Source: an uncultured Prochlorococcus sp.
Lineage (GTDB): Bacteria > Cyanobacteriota > Cyanobacteriia > PCC-6307 > Cyanobiaceae
Direction: 5' to 3'
Length of the DNA stretch: 42,340 nucleotides
Assembly (NCBI GenBank): GCA_902612005.1
Contig: CACMCA010000012.1
Span: forward strand, 1-42,340
Under the pieces are notes generated by a model. The model was not told the origin of the DNA. It did not search any database and saw nothing but the letters and a program-made list of their open reading frames with translations. Both the position numbers and the translations under genes were made by a program. Below are positions 1 through 8,706 of the stretch, one piece after another. Position 1 is the stretch's first letter, and each line of letters opens with the position of its first letter.

Positions 1-2
1 TA

Positions 3-158
3 CAAAAAGAATATATGAGCGCTTTTAACCAAGTGGTTTTCTTATATGATCAATTAAAAGAAGATTATGAACGACAAGGATTTTCTGATAATTCAGAAGA
101 ACTTCTCACAAACTATAAAAATGCTTTTAATATTTTCGAATCAGAATTTGAAATTTAA
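3..158 (+). CDS. 3' end of an unrecognised gene (partial)
   Basis: An open frame runs from the window edge to a TAA at 156-158 and encodes about 51 residues ending FNIFESEFEI. It reads like coding sequence: acidic, with alternating hydrophobic residues (for example NQVVFLYDQLKEDYERQGF), probably helical. An internal ATG at 15 could be the true start of a 47-residue protein, but the frame stays open through the edge, so it may equally be the tail of a longer gene. No family recognised. It converges with the minus-strand gene that ends at 172. Confidence 0.5.
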   Translation, partial: QKEYMSAFNQVVFLYDQLKEDYERQGFSDNSEELLTNYKNAFNIFESEFEI

Positions 159-171
159 ATTCAATTTTTAA

Positions 172-378
172 TTAACGTTTATAAGGAACGACAGGAATCT
201 CGATATGCGTTCCTTCCTGGAGCTTAGATCTCTTCTCTTTTAAATCTTTTATACATGAAGATATTCGTTTCTGTTTTGTGCAATATCTTTTTATTTGGTA
301 GTCAGTAAGTGATAATGATTCATTACTATATGAAAAAAAAGCCAATAAAAACATAGAAAAATTTAATATCAATTTCAT
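172..378 (-). CDS. small hypothetical secreted or anchored protein, 68 aa
   Basis: The protein starts with Met-Lys followed by a hydrophobic stretch (residues 3-16, LILNFSMFLLAFFS), which looks like a signal peptide or anchor. The rest is short and basic with two cysteines nine residues apart (YCTKQKRISSC) that could form a disulfide outside the cytoplasm. No enzyme motif is visible. A purine-rich AGGAGAG lies just upstream of the ATG on the minus strand. I do not recognise the family. Localisation to periplasm or thylakoid lumen is inferred only from the N-terminus. Confidence 0.55.
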   Translation of the reverse strand: MKLILNFSMFLLAFFSYSNESLSLTDYQIKRYCTKQKRISSCIKDLKEKRSKLQEGTHIEIPVVPYKR

Positions 379-418
379 TTGTTCTCTCCTAACTATTTTC
401 TAATACACTTTAATTTAA

Positions 419-841
419 TTACTTTTTATTATATATATCTATAATTTCTTTTAATTCATCCTTGCTTAACTCTGTTGAAATAAAAACTTCTTGAGCTGTT
501 TTACCCTTTCTTGCGATTGCTTTATATCCATTTATAGTTTTCACTGACAATCTAATTATTAATTTAGATGATCTTCCCCTAGCTCTTGAAATAGCAGCTG
601 GTGTTATTGTCTTGATATTAATGTCCAGTGCTAATTTTTGAAGTATTGGAATTAGACCTTCTATATTTGTACTATGATTTAAAACTAACCTTCCCAATTT
701 AATTTTATAGCTATTATATTGAGAAAATTTTGTTTCTGAGAAATTAACTTTAGCTTTAAAATGATTAAAAAATTTTGAAGTTCTGTTATATTTATAAAAA
801 CGATTAAATTCTAATGATCTTTCAAATAGGCTGGGCAGCAT
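419..841 (-). CDS. DUF2103 family protein
   Basis: The segment from about residue 50 ([20 protein letters not shown]), followed by [14 protein letters not shown] and [19 protein letters not shown], matches my memory of the DUF2103 domain, a short cyanobacterial/archaeal family described as a predicted metal-binding protein of unknown function. The listed ATG at 841 lies inside petN on the opposite strand (28-base overlap) and gives a 48-residue lead without family features. The next plausible start is a TTG at 697, which would give a 92-residue protein that is essentially the domain alone and would remove the overlap. The family call is fairly sure; the start is not. Confidence 0.7.
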
Positions 842-915
842 TGGCTGCTATTTTTACTTTTTCAATTGCCATGGTTGTTTGGGGAAGAAATGGGGACGGA
901 TCCATTGACATATGA
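814..915 (+). CDS. petN: cytochrome b6-f complex subunit PetN (subunit VIII)
   Basis: This 33-residue ORF reads [20 protein letters not shown] followed by [13 protein letters not shown]. The hydrophobic helix followed by VVWGRNG is the hallmark of PetN, the smallest single-span subunit of the cytochrome b6-f complex, which passes electrons from plastoquinol to plastocyanin or cytochrome c6 in the thylakoid membrane. The length is normal for the family. The gene is divergent from, and overlaps by 28 bases, the listed start of the DUF2103 gene. Its TGA overlaps the ATG of the next small membrane ORF (ATGA at 912-915), suggesting translational coupling. Confidence 0.93.
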
Positions 916-1052
916 TTTCATTTTTAACCTATGAAATCTATTTAAGCAAATTTCTTATCTTAATATCGTTTGTTTTACTCATATGCATAACATTAGCTGT
1001 AATTTATATATCTTATGTCTCTTGGAAAGATAAAAAAAGATTAAAAAAATAG
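912..1052 (+). CDS. small single-span membrane protein coupled to petN, 46 aa
   Basis: The ORF starts at an ATG that overlaps the petN stop codon (ATGA) and ends with TAG at 1050-1052. It encodes a strongly hydrophobic segment (about residues 14-37, ending [14 protein letters not shown]) followed by a lysine-rich tail (KDKKRLKKK). By the positive-inside rule the tail should face the cytoplasm. I do not recognise the family. The tight junction with petN and the membrane-protein composition argue that it is real. A role near the b6-f complex is a guess from position only. Confidence 0.6.
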
Positions 1053-1064
1053 ATATTATTATTT

Positions 1065-1712
1065 TTAGCCTTTTTTCTTATCCTTAATTCTGAGCTCTTC
1101 AATTAATTCTTTTGCTTGTTCCATTTTTGATATGCTGCTTTTATAGATTCCAATATCTTTTTCTGCTTTATTAGCAGATAAGCTTAACTTCTCAAAAATA
1201 TCAGAGGTCATCTTATTTTTATCTGATTCATTTTTCTCTTTGAAATCTTGTGAGTTTGAAATTAATATATATATTCCTAAGTTCAAAATCCTTGAAGGAT
1301 AAAGTTTAGAATTACTTTTTTCTATTAATAAATTTAAAGTATCTTTAGATGTTTTATCCTTGAATTCTTTTTGAGACTTTTTAGATATTTCATTAATTTC
1401 CTTCTCCTCAAAATTTGTAGAACTGCATAAAGACTCAAAAAGTAGACCCAAGTGTTTTTCAGGTTGATATCCTTTCATTAATTCTTTGAATGTTTCGGTG
1501 AGACCGACACAAAAAAGATAATCTTGCGTAAATTCATTTTGATGGTTTAAAAGATTAAGTTCGACAAGCATTTCATCAACTATTCTTTTATATAAACCAG
1601 GAATGACGTAAGGAAATTTTTCATGAAATAACTTTTTGCTATCTGAAACAGTCAATTTTTCTTTCAATTTTTTATATGTAAACCTTAATAAGGTTAGCGT
1701 ATGTTGACTCAA
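1065..1712 (-). CDS. thf1: Thf1/Psb29, thylakoid formation and PSII biogenesis protein
   Basis: The 215-residue protein carries Thf1 (Psb29, also Psp29) family features: the N-terminal [20 protein letters not shown] and [15 protein letters not shown], then the [11 protein letters not shown] segment, a helical middle, and a charged C-terminal helix likely to form a coiled coil ([19 protein letters not shown]). In cyanobacteria Thf1 supports photosystem II assembly/repair and is known to associate with the FtsH2/FtsH3 protease. It is divergent from clpP with only 35 bases between the start codons, and ftsH lies just beyond clpP, so the context fits that link. No transmembrane segment is seen. 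Confidence 0.9.
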   Translation of the reverse strand: MSQHTLTLLRFTYKKLKEKLTVSDSKKLFHEKFPYVIPGLYKRIVDEMLVELNLLNHQNEFTQDYLFCVGLTETFKELMKGYQPEKHLGLLFESLCSSTNFEEKEINEISKKSQKEFKDKTSKDTLNLLIEKSNSKLYPSRILNLGIYILISNSQDFKEKNESDKNKMTSDIFEKLSLSANKAEKDIGIYKSSISKMEQAKELIEELRIKDKKKG

Positions 1713-1747
1713 TATCGTTAATATCTAATAAACAGATAAATATTATT

Positions 1748-2335
1748 ATGATCCCTTTAGTTTTAGAAGAGTCAGGCGGTAGTGAAAGAGTCTTTGATAT
1801 TTATTCGAGACTATTAAGAGAGAGAATAATCTTTTTGGGAGAACAAGTTACTAGTGAAACTGCTAATAGAATTGTTGCTCAATTATTGTTCCTCGAGGCT
1901 GAGGATCCAGATAAGGACATTTATATGTACATAAATTCACCTGGCGGATCCGTATATGACGGATTGGGTATCTTTGACACAATGCAACATGTAAAGCCTG
2001 ACATCCATACCGTTTGTGTTGGCTTAGCAGCTAGTATGGGTGCTTTTTTGCTTGCGGCAGGTACTAAAGGTAAAAGAAGCAGCCTTAGACATTCAAGGAT
2101 AATGATTCATCAACCACTTGGAGGTGCTAGAGGGCAAGCCAGTGATATAAGAATTCAAGCAGATGAAATTTTGTTCTTAAAAGAACGACTTAATACTGAA
2201 TTATCAGAGAGAACTGGAAAGGATTATGACACTATAAAAGAAGATACTGATAGGGATTTTTATATGTCCCCAAACGAAGCGGTTGAGTACGGTTTAATTG
2301 ATTTAGTGTTAGATAAAAAACCAGTAAAAGTTTAG
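1748..2335 (+). CDS. clpP: ATP-dependent Clp protease proteolytic subunit ClpP
   Basis: The 195-residue protein is a complete ClpP serine protease subunit. Ser96 in GLAASMGAF, His121 in [10 protein letters not shown] and Asp170 in TDRDFYMSP form the catalytic triad. The oxyanion segment [11 protein letters not shown] and the ERTGKDY and EAVEYGLID segments are also present, so it is a catalytically competent ClpP and not a ClpR. Cyanobacteria have several ClpP paralogues; I cannot fix which one from this alone, though position beside ftsH suggests the one often called ClpP2. Its stop codon overlaps by four bases the convergent end of ftsH. Confidence 0.95.
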   Translation: MIPLVLEESGGSERVFDIYSRLLRERIIFLGEQVTSETANRIVAQLLFLEAEDPDKDIYMYINSPGGSVYDGLGIFDTMQHVKPDIHTVCVGLAASMGAFLLAAGTKGKRSSLRHSRIMIHQPLGGARGQASDIRIQADEILFLKERLNTELSERTGKDYDTIKEDTDRDFYMSPNEAVEYGLIDLVLDKKPVKV

Positions 2336-4263
2336 CTTAATAATTGAGGAGTTCTATCTTTCTCAGGAATTTTGGTGAATTTGGAAAGAATACTCACAAA
2401 TTCATCACCATCTAATGTTTCTTTTTCGATTAATAGGTCAACTATCTTATCCATAGCTTCTCTATTTTTGCTGACTATATCGTAAGTTTCTTTATAACAT
2501 TCCTTGACCATTACTCTTACACTTTCATCTATTTGTTTAGAGATTGAATCAGAAACTTCACTTCTAGTCATTAAATCTCTTCCAACAAATACTTCCTGAT
2601 TACCACTTTCTAAAGCTATCGGACCTAAATTACTCATTCCAAATCTAGTAACCATTTGGCGGGCCATGGAAGCAACTTGCTGGAAGTCACCTCCCGCACC
2701 TGTTGTAATCTCACCTTCTCCAAAAACTACATCTTCAGCAGCTCTTCCCCCCAAAGCACCCATTATCCTTGCTTTTAATTGCGCCCTACTAACAAGGGTT
2801 TGTTCATCGTCTGGGGTAAACCAAGTTAATCCTTTGGCTTGACCTCTTGGAATGACAGTCACTTTTTGAACAGGATCATGGGCTTTTACAAGTGAACCTA
2901 TGAGAGCATGACCAACTTCATGATAAGCAATTAATCTCTTGCTTCTACCATCTGTTAATGGAGAACCTTCCATTCCTGCTACAATCCTATCTACAGAGTC
3001 ATCAATTTCTGAAATACTTATAGAGTCTTTTCTCCTTCTGGCAGTTAATATAGCAGCCTCGTTTAACAAATTTGCTAAATCTGCTCCAGTAAACCCTGGT
3101 GTTCTTCTCGCAATGCTTTCAAGTGTTAAATCCTCTTGAAGTTTCTTGTTTCTAGCATGAACTTCCAATATTGATAATCTGCCCTTGATATCGGGTGCAT
3201 CTACAGTTACCTGTCTATCAAATCTACCTGGTCTCATTAGCGCCGAGTCTAGAACATCAGGCCTGTTTGTGGCTGCAATTATTATTATGCCACTGTTACC
3301 TTCAAAGCCATCCATTTCAGTAAGTAATTGGTTCAGAGTTTGCTCTCTTTCATCATTACCTCCACCAATACCTGCACCTCTTTGCCTTCCGACAGCATCG
3401 ATTTCATCAATAAAAATTAAACAAGGGCTATTTTCTTTAGCTCTTTTGAAAAGGTCTCTAACTCTACTGGCGCCAACACCAACAAACATTTCAACAAATT
3501 CAGAACCGGATAATGAGAAAAATGGAACACCAGCTTCACCTGCAATTGCTTTAGCTAAAAGGGTTTTACCAGTACCAGGAGGTCCTACCAGTAGAACACC
3601 TTTGGGAATCCTTGCTCCTACTGAAGTAAATTTTTCTGGTTTTTTCAGAAAAGTGACAACTTCTTGCAAATCCTGTTTAGCTTCATTAACACCCGCAACA
3701 TCATCGAATACAACACCTGTTTCAGCTTCCATTGCAAATCTTGCCTTTGTTTTTCCGAACTGCATTGCTTGGCCAGGGCCTCCGGGCATTCCATTTGACC
3801 TCCTCGCTAACAAAATTAAACCTCCAATTAAGATAGCCGGGAAAAGTAAATTACCTAAAATTCCTAATGCAGGAGGAGCTGTTTTCACTGGATGAACATC
3901 AAAACTTATTCCCTCATTTTTTAAAATATTTATAAGTTCTGGTGTTAAGCCGGGAAGATCTACACGCAACCTTTGAACTTTGTTATCTAAATCGGAATCT
4001 ATTGTCTCTATAACTGCATTTCTGCCTCCCTCAAAAATATCAACAGATGTAACCCTTCCTGAATTAATGTAATCTAAAAATCTGCCGTAACTAACTCTTG
4101 CTACCGCTGAATTTCTTGGTGCAACGGTAGTCCCGTTAGATTTAAGTGAATCAACATTGCTTGAAGATAAAAATTGGTAGGAAAGCACTATTACTAAAAG
4201 TATAGGTAAAGCCCATAAAATTAATGTTTTAAATTTCTGATTCATTAATTTGTAGAAAGTCAA
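2332..4263 (-). CDS. ftsH: ATP-dependent zinc metalloprotease FtsH
   Basis: This 643-residue protein has an N-terminal transmembrane helix (about 12-32), an extracytoplasmic or lumenal domain, a second helix (about 138-153), then an AAA+ ATPase with Walker A GPPGTGKT (227-234), Walker B LIFIDEID (282-289) and second-region-of-homology RPGRFDRQV. The M41 peptidase follows with zinc-binding HEVGH (448-452). The [11 protein letters not shown] pore-loop region is intact. In cyanobacteria thylakoid FtsH complexes degrade damaged D1 during photosystem II repair; which of the usual four paralogues this is cannot be proven here. Neighbours thf1, clpP and sipA suit a photosystem-maintenance role. The start is ATG; residue 7 (MNQKFKT) is an alternative start. 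Confidence 0.95.
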   Translation of the reverse strand: MTFYKLMNQKFKTLILWALPILLVIVLSYQFLSSSNVDSLKSNGTTVAPRNSAVARVSYGRFLDYINSGRVTSVDIFEGGRNAVIETIDSDLDNKVQRLRVDLPGLTPELINILKNEGISFDVHPVKTAPPALGILGNLLFPAILIGGLILLARRSNGMPGGPGQAMQFGKTKARFAMEAETGVVFDDVAGVNEAKQDLQEVVTFLKKPEKFTSVGARIPKGVLLVGPPGTGKTLLAKAIAGEAGVPFFSLSGSEFVEMFVGVGASRVRDLFKRAKENSPCLIFIDEIDAVGRQRGAGIGGGNDEREQTLNQLLTEMDGFEGNSGIIIIAATNRPDVLDSALMRPGRFDRQVTVDAPDIKGRLSILEVHARNKKLQEDLTLESIARRTPGFTGADLANLLNEAAILTARRRKDSISISEIDDSVDRIVAGMEGSPLTDGRSKRLIAYHEVGHALIGSLVKAHDPVQKVTVIPRGQAKGLTWFTPDDEQTLVSRAQLKARIMGALGGRAAEDVVFGEGEITTGAGGDFQQVASMARQMVTRFGMSNLGPIALESGNQEVFVGRDLMTRSEVSDSISKQIDESVRVMVKECYKETYDIVSKNREAMDKIVDLLIEKETLDGDEFVSILSKFTKIPEKDRTPQLLS

Positions 4264-4352
4264 TTCTATTATTCTAGAATGAATCAGTGCATTTCGTTGA
4301 TATTTTCTTTAACTTTATGTTTATACTAGTCTCTAATGTATCTAATTTTATA

Positions 4353-4562
4353 ATGAAATTTGAGATCAACGATAAGGTAAAGTTGATTGCACCAGTCTCT
4401 TACTTGAAGACTTCAGATAATATGCCGATGTTAAGACCACCTGATTTAGTGGCGATTGATGAAATTGGGGAAATCCTTTCAATTAAATCTCCACATACTG
4501 TTGAAGTAAAGTTTAGGAGAGGTTCGTTTTTAATTGATATTGATAAGATTGAGAAAAACTAA
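4353..4562 (+). CDS. sipA: SipA-like (DUF3148) regulatory protein
   Basis: From the ATG at 4353 the 69-residue protein begins MKFEINDKVKLIAPVSYLKT and continues DNMPMLRPPDLVAIDEIGEI, then VEVKFRRGSFLIDIDKIE. This matches the small SH3-like DUF3148 family whose cyanobacterial member SipA binds the sensor histidine kinase NblS (Hik33), involved in high-light and stress signalling. An upstream in-frame start at 4287 would add 22 residues with no family support, so I chose 4353. The gene is divergent from ftsH and ends one base short of the convergent M16 peptidase gene. The family call is good; the NblS-partner role is by homology. Confidence 0.8.
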   Translation: MKFEINDKVKLIAPVSYLKTSDNMPMLRPPDLVAIDEIGEILSIKSPHTVEVKFRRGSFLIDIDKIEKN

Positions 4563-4563
4563 C

Positions 4564-5781
4564 TTAAAAATTTTTATTCCACCTAGTACAAATTTCTAAG
4601 CATATATTTTTATTTCCAGAAATACTCAGAAAAGGTTTTGAAAAATACTTATTTGTTAATTTAAAAATATCTAACGAAGATATTCCCTCTATTTTTGAAC
4701 TTAAATCGTTCTCAGAAATTGGTGAAATACCATAACTAACTAACTGTATCTTTCTCTGTAAAATTTCATCTAGTGATTGATTTCCTAATAGGAAAGAACC
4801 TTTTAGTTTTTCTTTTGCTACAAATATCTCAGAATCAGTCAACGGATTAAAAAGTAAATTTTTCCATAGTGTTGATAAAAGTTCAAACGCAAAAAGTGCT
4901 TGCTCATTTGATACGGATAAATAAATTAAAAATGGAGCATTTCCACTCCTGATGGGATAATAAACACCTAAATCGTAAGTGATACCATGTTTTTCTCTAA
5001 AAAGTTTAAATAAAGTAGCGCTCATTCCATAAGATAAATATGACTCCAAAACTTTAAGAGTAAAATATTCACTACTTCTTCGCGAACAAGTTTGATCCCC
5101 TATCATTATTATTGTTTGATTTGAATCATTACTAATGTAGTCAAATCTATTCGAAGTATTTAAATTATGATTTAAAGGATCTGATTTTTCTTTTAAGATT
5201 TTTTTTTCTAATGTTCCAAAATTTTCTCCATTTATTTCAGGATTATTTGAAATTAAAAACTTTTCTCTATTATTAAAATTTTTAAACTCCAGCAAAACAT
5301 CTTCATAGGTAATCTTTGAGACATCATAAGCATTTCCAATTGTGTTGAAAGCATAAGGATGATTTGAGTAAACAATTTTTCTCCATTTTTCAAAACAGAT
5401 ATTGAATGGATTCTCTTTATCTTTTTTGATGTGATCAATAGAAGATTTTTTTACTTTTTTAAATTCAGTTTCCGAGAGGATTGGCTTATCAATTATTAAT
5501 TCTAATAAAGGGAATAATTTGCTGAAATGTTCATTTAGGGATTTAATACTTATTGAAATACCATCTTCAAATATTTCTTGATTTAATTCTGCTCCATAGG
5601 ATTCAATATATTCAGAGAGAGAGAAATTGTTAAAACCTTCACATCCTCTTGTAAGTAATGAACAAAGGATCTTGTTTATCCCTTTTTTGCCAGTACTATC
5701 CATATCACTCCCCCCTTTAATCCAAATTGAAGCAGTTGAAAAATTTCTTTTTTTATTATTTAAAAAATATCTTTTTAACAT
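4564..5781 (-). CDS. M16 family peptidase-like protein, non-zinc subunit
   Basis: The 405-residue protein has the M16 (insulinase/mitochondrial processing peptidase) fold pattern, but at the place where HxxEH would lie (about residues 34-46, GINKILCSLLTRG) the zinc ligands are absent. The C-terminal half has the Arg/Tyr pair typical of partner subunits (FREKHGITYDLG, Arg262 and Tyr269). This is the arrangement of two-subunit M16B peptidases, where one chain supplies zinc and the other helps hold the substrate. Its start overlaps the end of the preceding gene by seven bases, so the two are almost certainly co-translated. The physiological substrate is unknown. Confidence 0.85.
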   Translation of the reverse strand: MLKRYFLNNKKRNFSTASIWIKGGSDMDSTGKKGINKILCSLLTRGCEGFNNFSLSEYIESYGAELNQEIFEDGISISIKSLNEHFSKLFPLLELIIDKPILSETEFKKVKKSSIDHIKKDKENPFNICFEKWRKIVYSNHPYAFNTIGNAYDVSKITYEDVLLEFKNFNNREKFLISNNPEINGENFGTLEKKILKEKSDPLNHNLNTSNRFDYISNDSNQTIIMIGDQTCSRRSSEYFTLKVLESYLSYGMSATLFKLFREKHGITYDLGVYYPIRSGNAPFLIYLSVSNEQALFAFELLSTLWKNLLFNPLTDSEIFVAKEKLKGSFLLGNQSLDEILQRKIQLVSYGISPISENDLSSKIEGISSLDIFKLTNKYFSKPFLSISGNKNICLEICTRWNKNF

Positions 5782-7025
5782 TTACTAGGTGATGCAACTA
5801 AAGTAAATTTCTCTCTAAGGATATATTCTGTGATCTCTTTGAAGTTATCCAAGTCATTCCAATATTTTAAATGACTCTCTAAATTATTTATTGAAGATTT
5901 TCTCCCCCAAAGAAGTTCATTTCCAAAGAATGAAGAGAGTTGTGTAGATGTCTCTAAATTAAAGATATAATTACTTTTCACAATATTTATTGCTTTTTTT
6001 AATTCATCCGAAGCCAAAGCTTTACAATTTGAGATCTCATCTATGGTTTTATTAATTTGCTTTTCTACCAAATAAATATCTTTAGACTCACAACTTGCTT
6101 CAATTATAAATAATCCTCCTAATTCTCCAGCATTTACATCTACATATACTGATTCAACAAGATTACTATCTTCTTTTAAAATTTTAACTAATCTGCTGTT
6201 TCTTCCAACAGAGAGTATTGATGCTAATATCTCAAGTCCAATGATTTTTTTTTGATCATTTAGGTTTGGGATAAACCAAGCCATAAATATTCTTGAAAAC
6301 TCTAAATTATCAAAATTAACTGTCTCTCTACCATTCCTAATTTTTAAAGAAGGTTTATTTTTTAGATTTATTAAGTTTGGACTTTCTTTTATGCCAGAAA
6401 GATCACTTTTTTCAAAAATTTTATAAATTTCTTCAGAGAGATTCCCAGCAATTGCAATACAAATTTTTTCGGTGGTGTAATGTTTTCTATGAAATTTCTC
6501 AAGGTCATTTATCTCTAAGTTTTTAATACTATGTTCAGTTCCAAGAATCGAATTAGCATAATTCGGACTTAGCCAAACCCTTTTCAAAAAATAATTAGAT
6601 AATCTTTCTTCAGGCTGATCATTTTGTTGTTTTATTTCATCAATAACCACCCCTTTTTCTTTTATAAATTCATCAGGATTAAAATCTGGAGCAACGACAA
6701 TATTTGTCAAAAGAGCAAGTGATTCTCTAAAGTTAGTTGGTGGAACAAGAACGTGGTAATGTACATCATCATAACCTGTTGAAGCGTTGCTTGATCCGCC
6801 AAGTGATTCAATTTTATAATCAAATTCACCTGGCATTATTTTTTTAGATCCTTTAAAAATCATATGCTCTAGAAAATGGGCAGTGCCATTTTTATCAACC
6901 TCCTCAAATGAAGAACCTGCTTTGCACCAAATATCAATGCTTATAAGCGGTAATTCTTTATTATCCACAAACACACATTTAGTTTTGCTTGAATGGGTAT
7001 AGTAGTTAATGTTTCCTACATTCAT
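5775..7025 (-). CDS. M16 family zinc metallopeptidase, catalytic subunit
   Basis: The 416-residue protein has the inverted zinc motif HFLEH (His50, Glu53, His54) in GTAHFLEHMIFKGS and the downstream zinc-ligand glutamate in VVIDEIKQQ (Glu130). N-terminal residues DIWCKAGSSFEE and LGGSSNASTGYDDVHYHV are typical of M16B enzymes related to the processing-peptidase beta subunit and to PqqL/YmxG proteins. It heads a two-gene unit with the zinc-less partner downstream (seven-base overlap). There is no signal peptide, so action in the cytoplasm is likely. It is divergent from pcyA with a 41-base spacer. Confidence 0.9.
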   Translation of the reverse strand: MNVGNINYYTHSSKTKCVFVDNKELPLISIDIWCKAGSSFEEVDKNGTAHFLEHMIFKGSKKIMPGEFDYKIESLGGSSNASTGYDDVHYHVLVPPTNFRESLALLTNIVVAPDFNPDEFIKEKGVVIDEIKQQNDQPEERLSNYFLKRVWLSPNYANSILGTEHSIKNLEINDLEKFHRKHYTTEKICIAIAGNLSEEIYKIFEKSDLSGIKESPNLINLKNKPSLKIRNGRETVNFDNLEFSRIFMAWFIPNLNDQKKIIGLEILASILSVGRNSRLVKILKEDSNLVESVYVDVNAGELGGLFIIEASCESKDIYLVEKQINKTIDEISNCKALASDELKKAINIVKSNYIFNLETSTQLSSFFGNELLWGRKSSINNLESHLKYWNDLDNFKEITEYILREKFTLVASPSKC

Positions 7026-7066
7026 TTAAAGTCTCTCTTTAAACTCTATTTTGGTACTTTTTAACC

Positions 7067-7792
7067 TTGTTGTCTGAATCTTTTACTAAAACAAAATTAA
7101 AAGACCCTCTTATTTTGGACTTATTGCAAAATATTAGAGATCGCAGGTCCATGCTTGAGAATCTTGAGATTATAAAAGTCGATCCAAATCTTAATAATAT
7201 AATTTCTAACGAAATAGGTAGAGAACTTTATATAGAAAATGAATTTCACAAGGCAAAAGGATTTAGAAAGTTACATATTGAAGTGGCAGAATTTTCAAAG
7301 AATCTTAAGATTTTACACTGCGTATTTTTCCCTGATCCAATGTTTGATATTCCAATTTTTGGGATGGATTTAGTAAAAATAAATGATATTGTTTCTGCTG
7401 CAATTGTTGATTTATCACCAGCATCTCAAAATCAAAGTTTTAAATACGAAAAATCTCTCTCTGAGGTTGATAAAAGTTCTTTCACTTCATTGAGAGAAAT
7501 TCCTAAATGGGGGGGGATTTTTTCTGAAAATGTCTTTTTTGCTTCTTTAAAAAATAAATTTGAAAAACATGATTTTTGCAGAGTTGTTGATCAATACCTC
7601 TCTGTTTTGATCAAATTAAGTAAAGAAGCTAAACAAGAATTTAAGGAGGAAATTATCCAAGAGAGAATAGATTATCAAAAAAATTATTGTGTGCAACAAA
7701 TGAAAAATGAGAAAACTAGCATGGTTCTTCTAAAATATTTTGATGAAAAATGGGTCAATAAATACATAAAAACAGTGCTCTTCGATTTTTAA
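7067..7792 (+). CDS. pcyA: phycocyanobilin:ferredoxin oxidoreductase PcyA
   Basis: The 241-residue protein is PcyA, a ferredoxin-dependent bilin reductase that makes phycocyanobilin from biliverdin IXalpha. Aligning with my memory of the Synechocystis enzyme (Glu76, His88, Asp105), the equivalents are Glu72 in [10 protein letters not shown], His84 in [10 protein letters not shown] and Asp101 in FGMDLV, with identical spacing. [12 protein letters not shown] and [13 protein letters not shown] are also family signatures. The start is TTG at 7067 (a second TTG follows directly). The TAA shares its last base with the ATG of the devB-type gene. A run of eight G (7509-7516) codes for Trp-Gly-Gly. 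The organism appears to lack phycobilisomes, so the bilin may serve signalling or a residual phycoerythrin; that is inference. Confidence 0.95.
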   Translation: MLSESFTKTKLKDPLILDLLQNIRDRRSMLENLEIIKVDPNLNNIISNEIGRELYIENEFHKAKGFRKLHIEVAEFSKNLKILHCVFFPDPMFDIPIFGMDLVKINDIVSAAIVDLSPASQNQSFKYEKSLSEVDKSSFTSLREIPKWGGIFSENVFFASLKNKFEKHDFCRVVDQYLSVLIKLSKEAKQEFKEEIIQERIDYQKNYCVQQMKNEKTSMVLLKYFDEKWVNKYIKTVLFDF

Positions 7793-8706
7793 TGAAAATC
7801 AAAACATTCAAAAATTTATTTATTTATTTATTATTGTTTACACCATTATCTTTAGGGATGATTTCCTGTTCTAACAATAATAAATCTAATGCAAAATTTA
7901 AAGAGGAAATAACTGCAGATATTATTCCGCCTATTACATCTGTTGCCGCATTAGGTCAACTTTCTCCTTCGGGAGAAATTAGGCAATTAGCAGCTCCAAT
8001 AAGTCAGTTTGGCTCCTCCCCTCGAGTTGTTGAAATCTTAGTCAAAGAAGGAGATTTTGTAAAAAAAGGAGATATCCTAGCAATTTTTGAAAATGGAGAA
8101 AAGTTAATTTCTGATCTTGAAAGAAATGAAAATCTGATTAATACTATAAACGATGAAATTGCCCTTAAGAAAGATCAAATTCAAAGGTATGAGTTGGCTT
8201 TGAGCAAAGATGCATATTCCTTCGTACAGTTTTCTCAGAGAAAAGATGAATTATTAAAATTGCAAAAGCAGAAAATAAACCTCATTGGAGATCAAAAAAA
8301 TATCAAGATAGACCTATTTAATTCAAAACTAAGGAGTCCAATTGATGGTTTTATCCTTGGAATAAATACGAGGGTTGGTGAGAGGCCAAAAAATGAAGGG
8401 ATCTTAGATATTGGTTCTAGTCAAAAAATGGAAGCTTTGATAGAGGTGTATGAATCTGATATCGATAGAGTATTTATCTCTCAGAATGTTGAATTGACCA
8501 GTGAGAATGGTGGGTTTCAAAAAAATCTTAAAGGAAAGGTGATTAGGATTAGCCCCCAGGTAAAACAAAGAAAAGTTTTATCTACTGATCCAACAGGTGA
8601 TGCTGATTCGCGAATTATTGAGGTACTAGTAAAACTAGATCAAGATTCTATAGATATTGTGCAAAATTATGCAGGAATGAAAGTGATTGCAACATTTATC
8701 CCCTAA
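7792..8706 (+). CDS. devB: DevB-like membrane fusion (HlyD family) protein of an ABC exporter
   Basis: The 304-residue protein has a hydrophobic N-terminus ending LGMISCSNNN, which looks like a lipoprotein signal with Cys at about residue 26. A biotinyl-lipoyl-like half motif follows (VVEILVKEGDFVKKGDILAI), then a helical hairpin rich in Glu/Lys, the second half (LRSPIDGFILGINTRVGERP) and a beta-barrel domain (ALIEVYESDIDRVFISQNV). This is the periplasmic adaptor of a DevBCA exporter, known in filamentous cyanobacteria for glycolipid export; here the cargo is unknown. ATG shares one base with the stop of pcyA, and its own stop shares one base with devC. Confidence 0.88.
   Translation: MKIKTFKNLFIYLLLFTPLSLGMISCSNNNKSNAKFKEEITADIIPPITSVAALGQLSPSGEIRQLAAPISQFGSSPRVVEILVKEGDFVKKGDILAIFENGEKLISDLERNENLINTINDEIALKKDQIQRYELALSKDAYSFVQFSQRKDELLKLQKQKINLIGDQKNIKIDLFNSKLRSPIDGFILGINTRVGERPKNEGILDIGSSQKMEALIEVYESDIDRVFISQNVELTSENGGFQKNLKGKVIRISPQVKQRKVLSTDPTGDADSRIIEVLVKLDQDSIDIVQNYAGMKVIATFIP

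Noticed and set aside
3185..3895. 236-codon open frame on the plus strand opposite ftsH
   Set aside because: It is the antisense of the conserved AAA+ domain; its product is Pro/Ser/Ala-rich with no motif, while the minus strand has full FtsH motifs.
4287..4352. N-terminal extension of sipA
   Set aside because: The 22 extra residues are hydrophobic and lie outside the compact SH3-like family; the ATG at 4353 gives the normal length.
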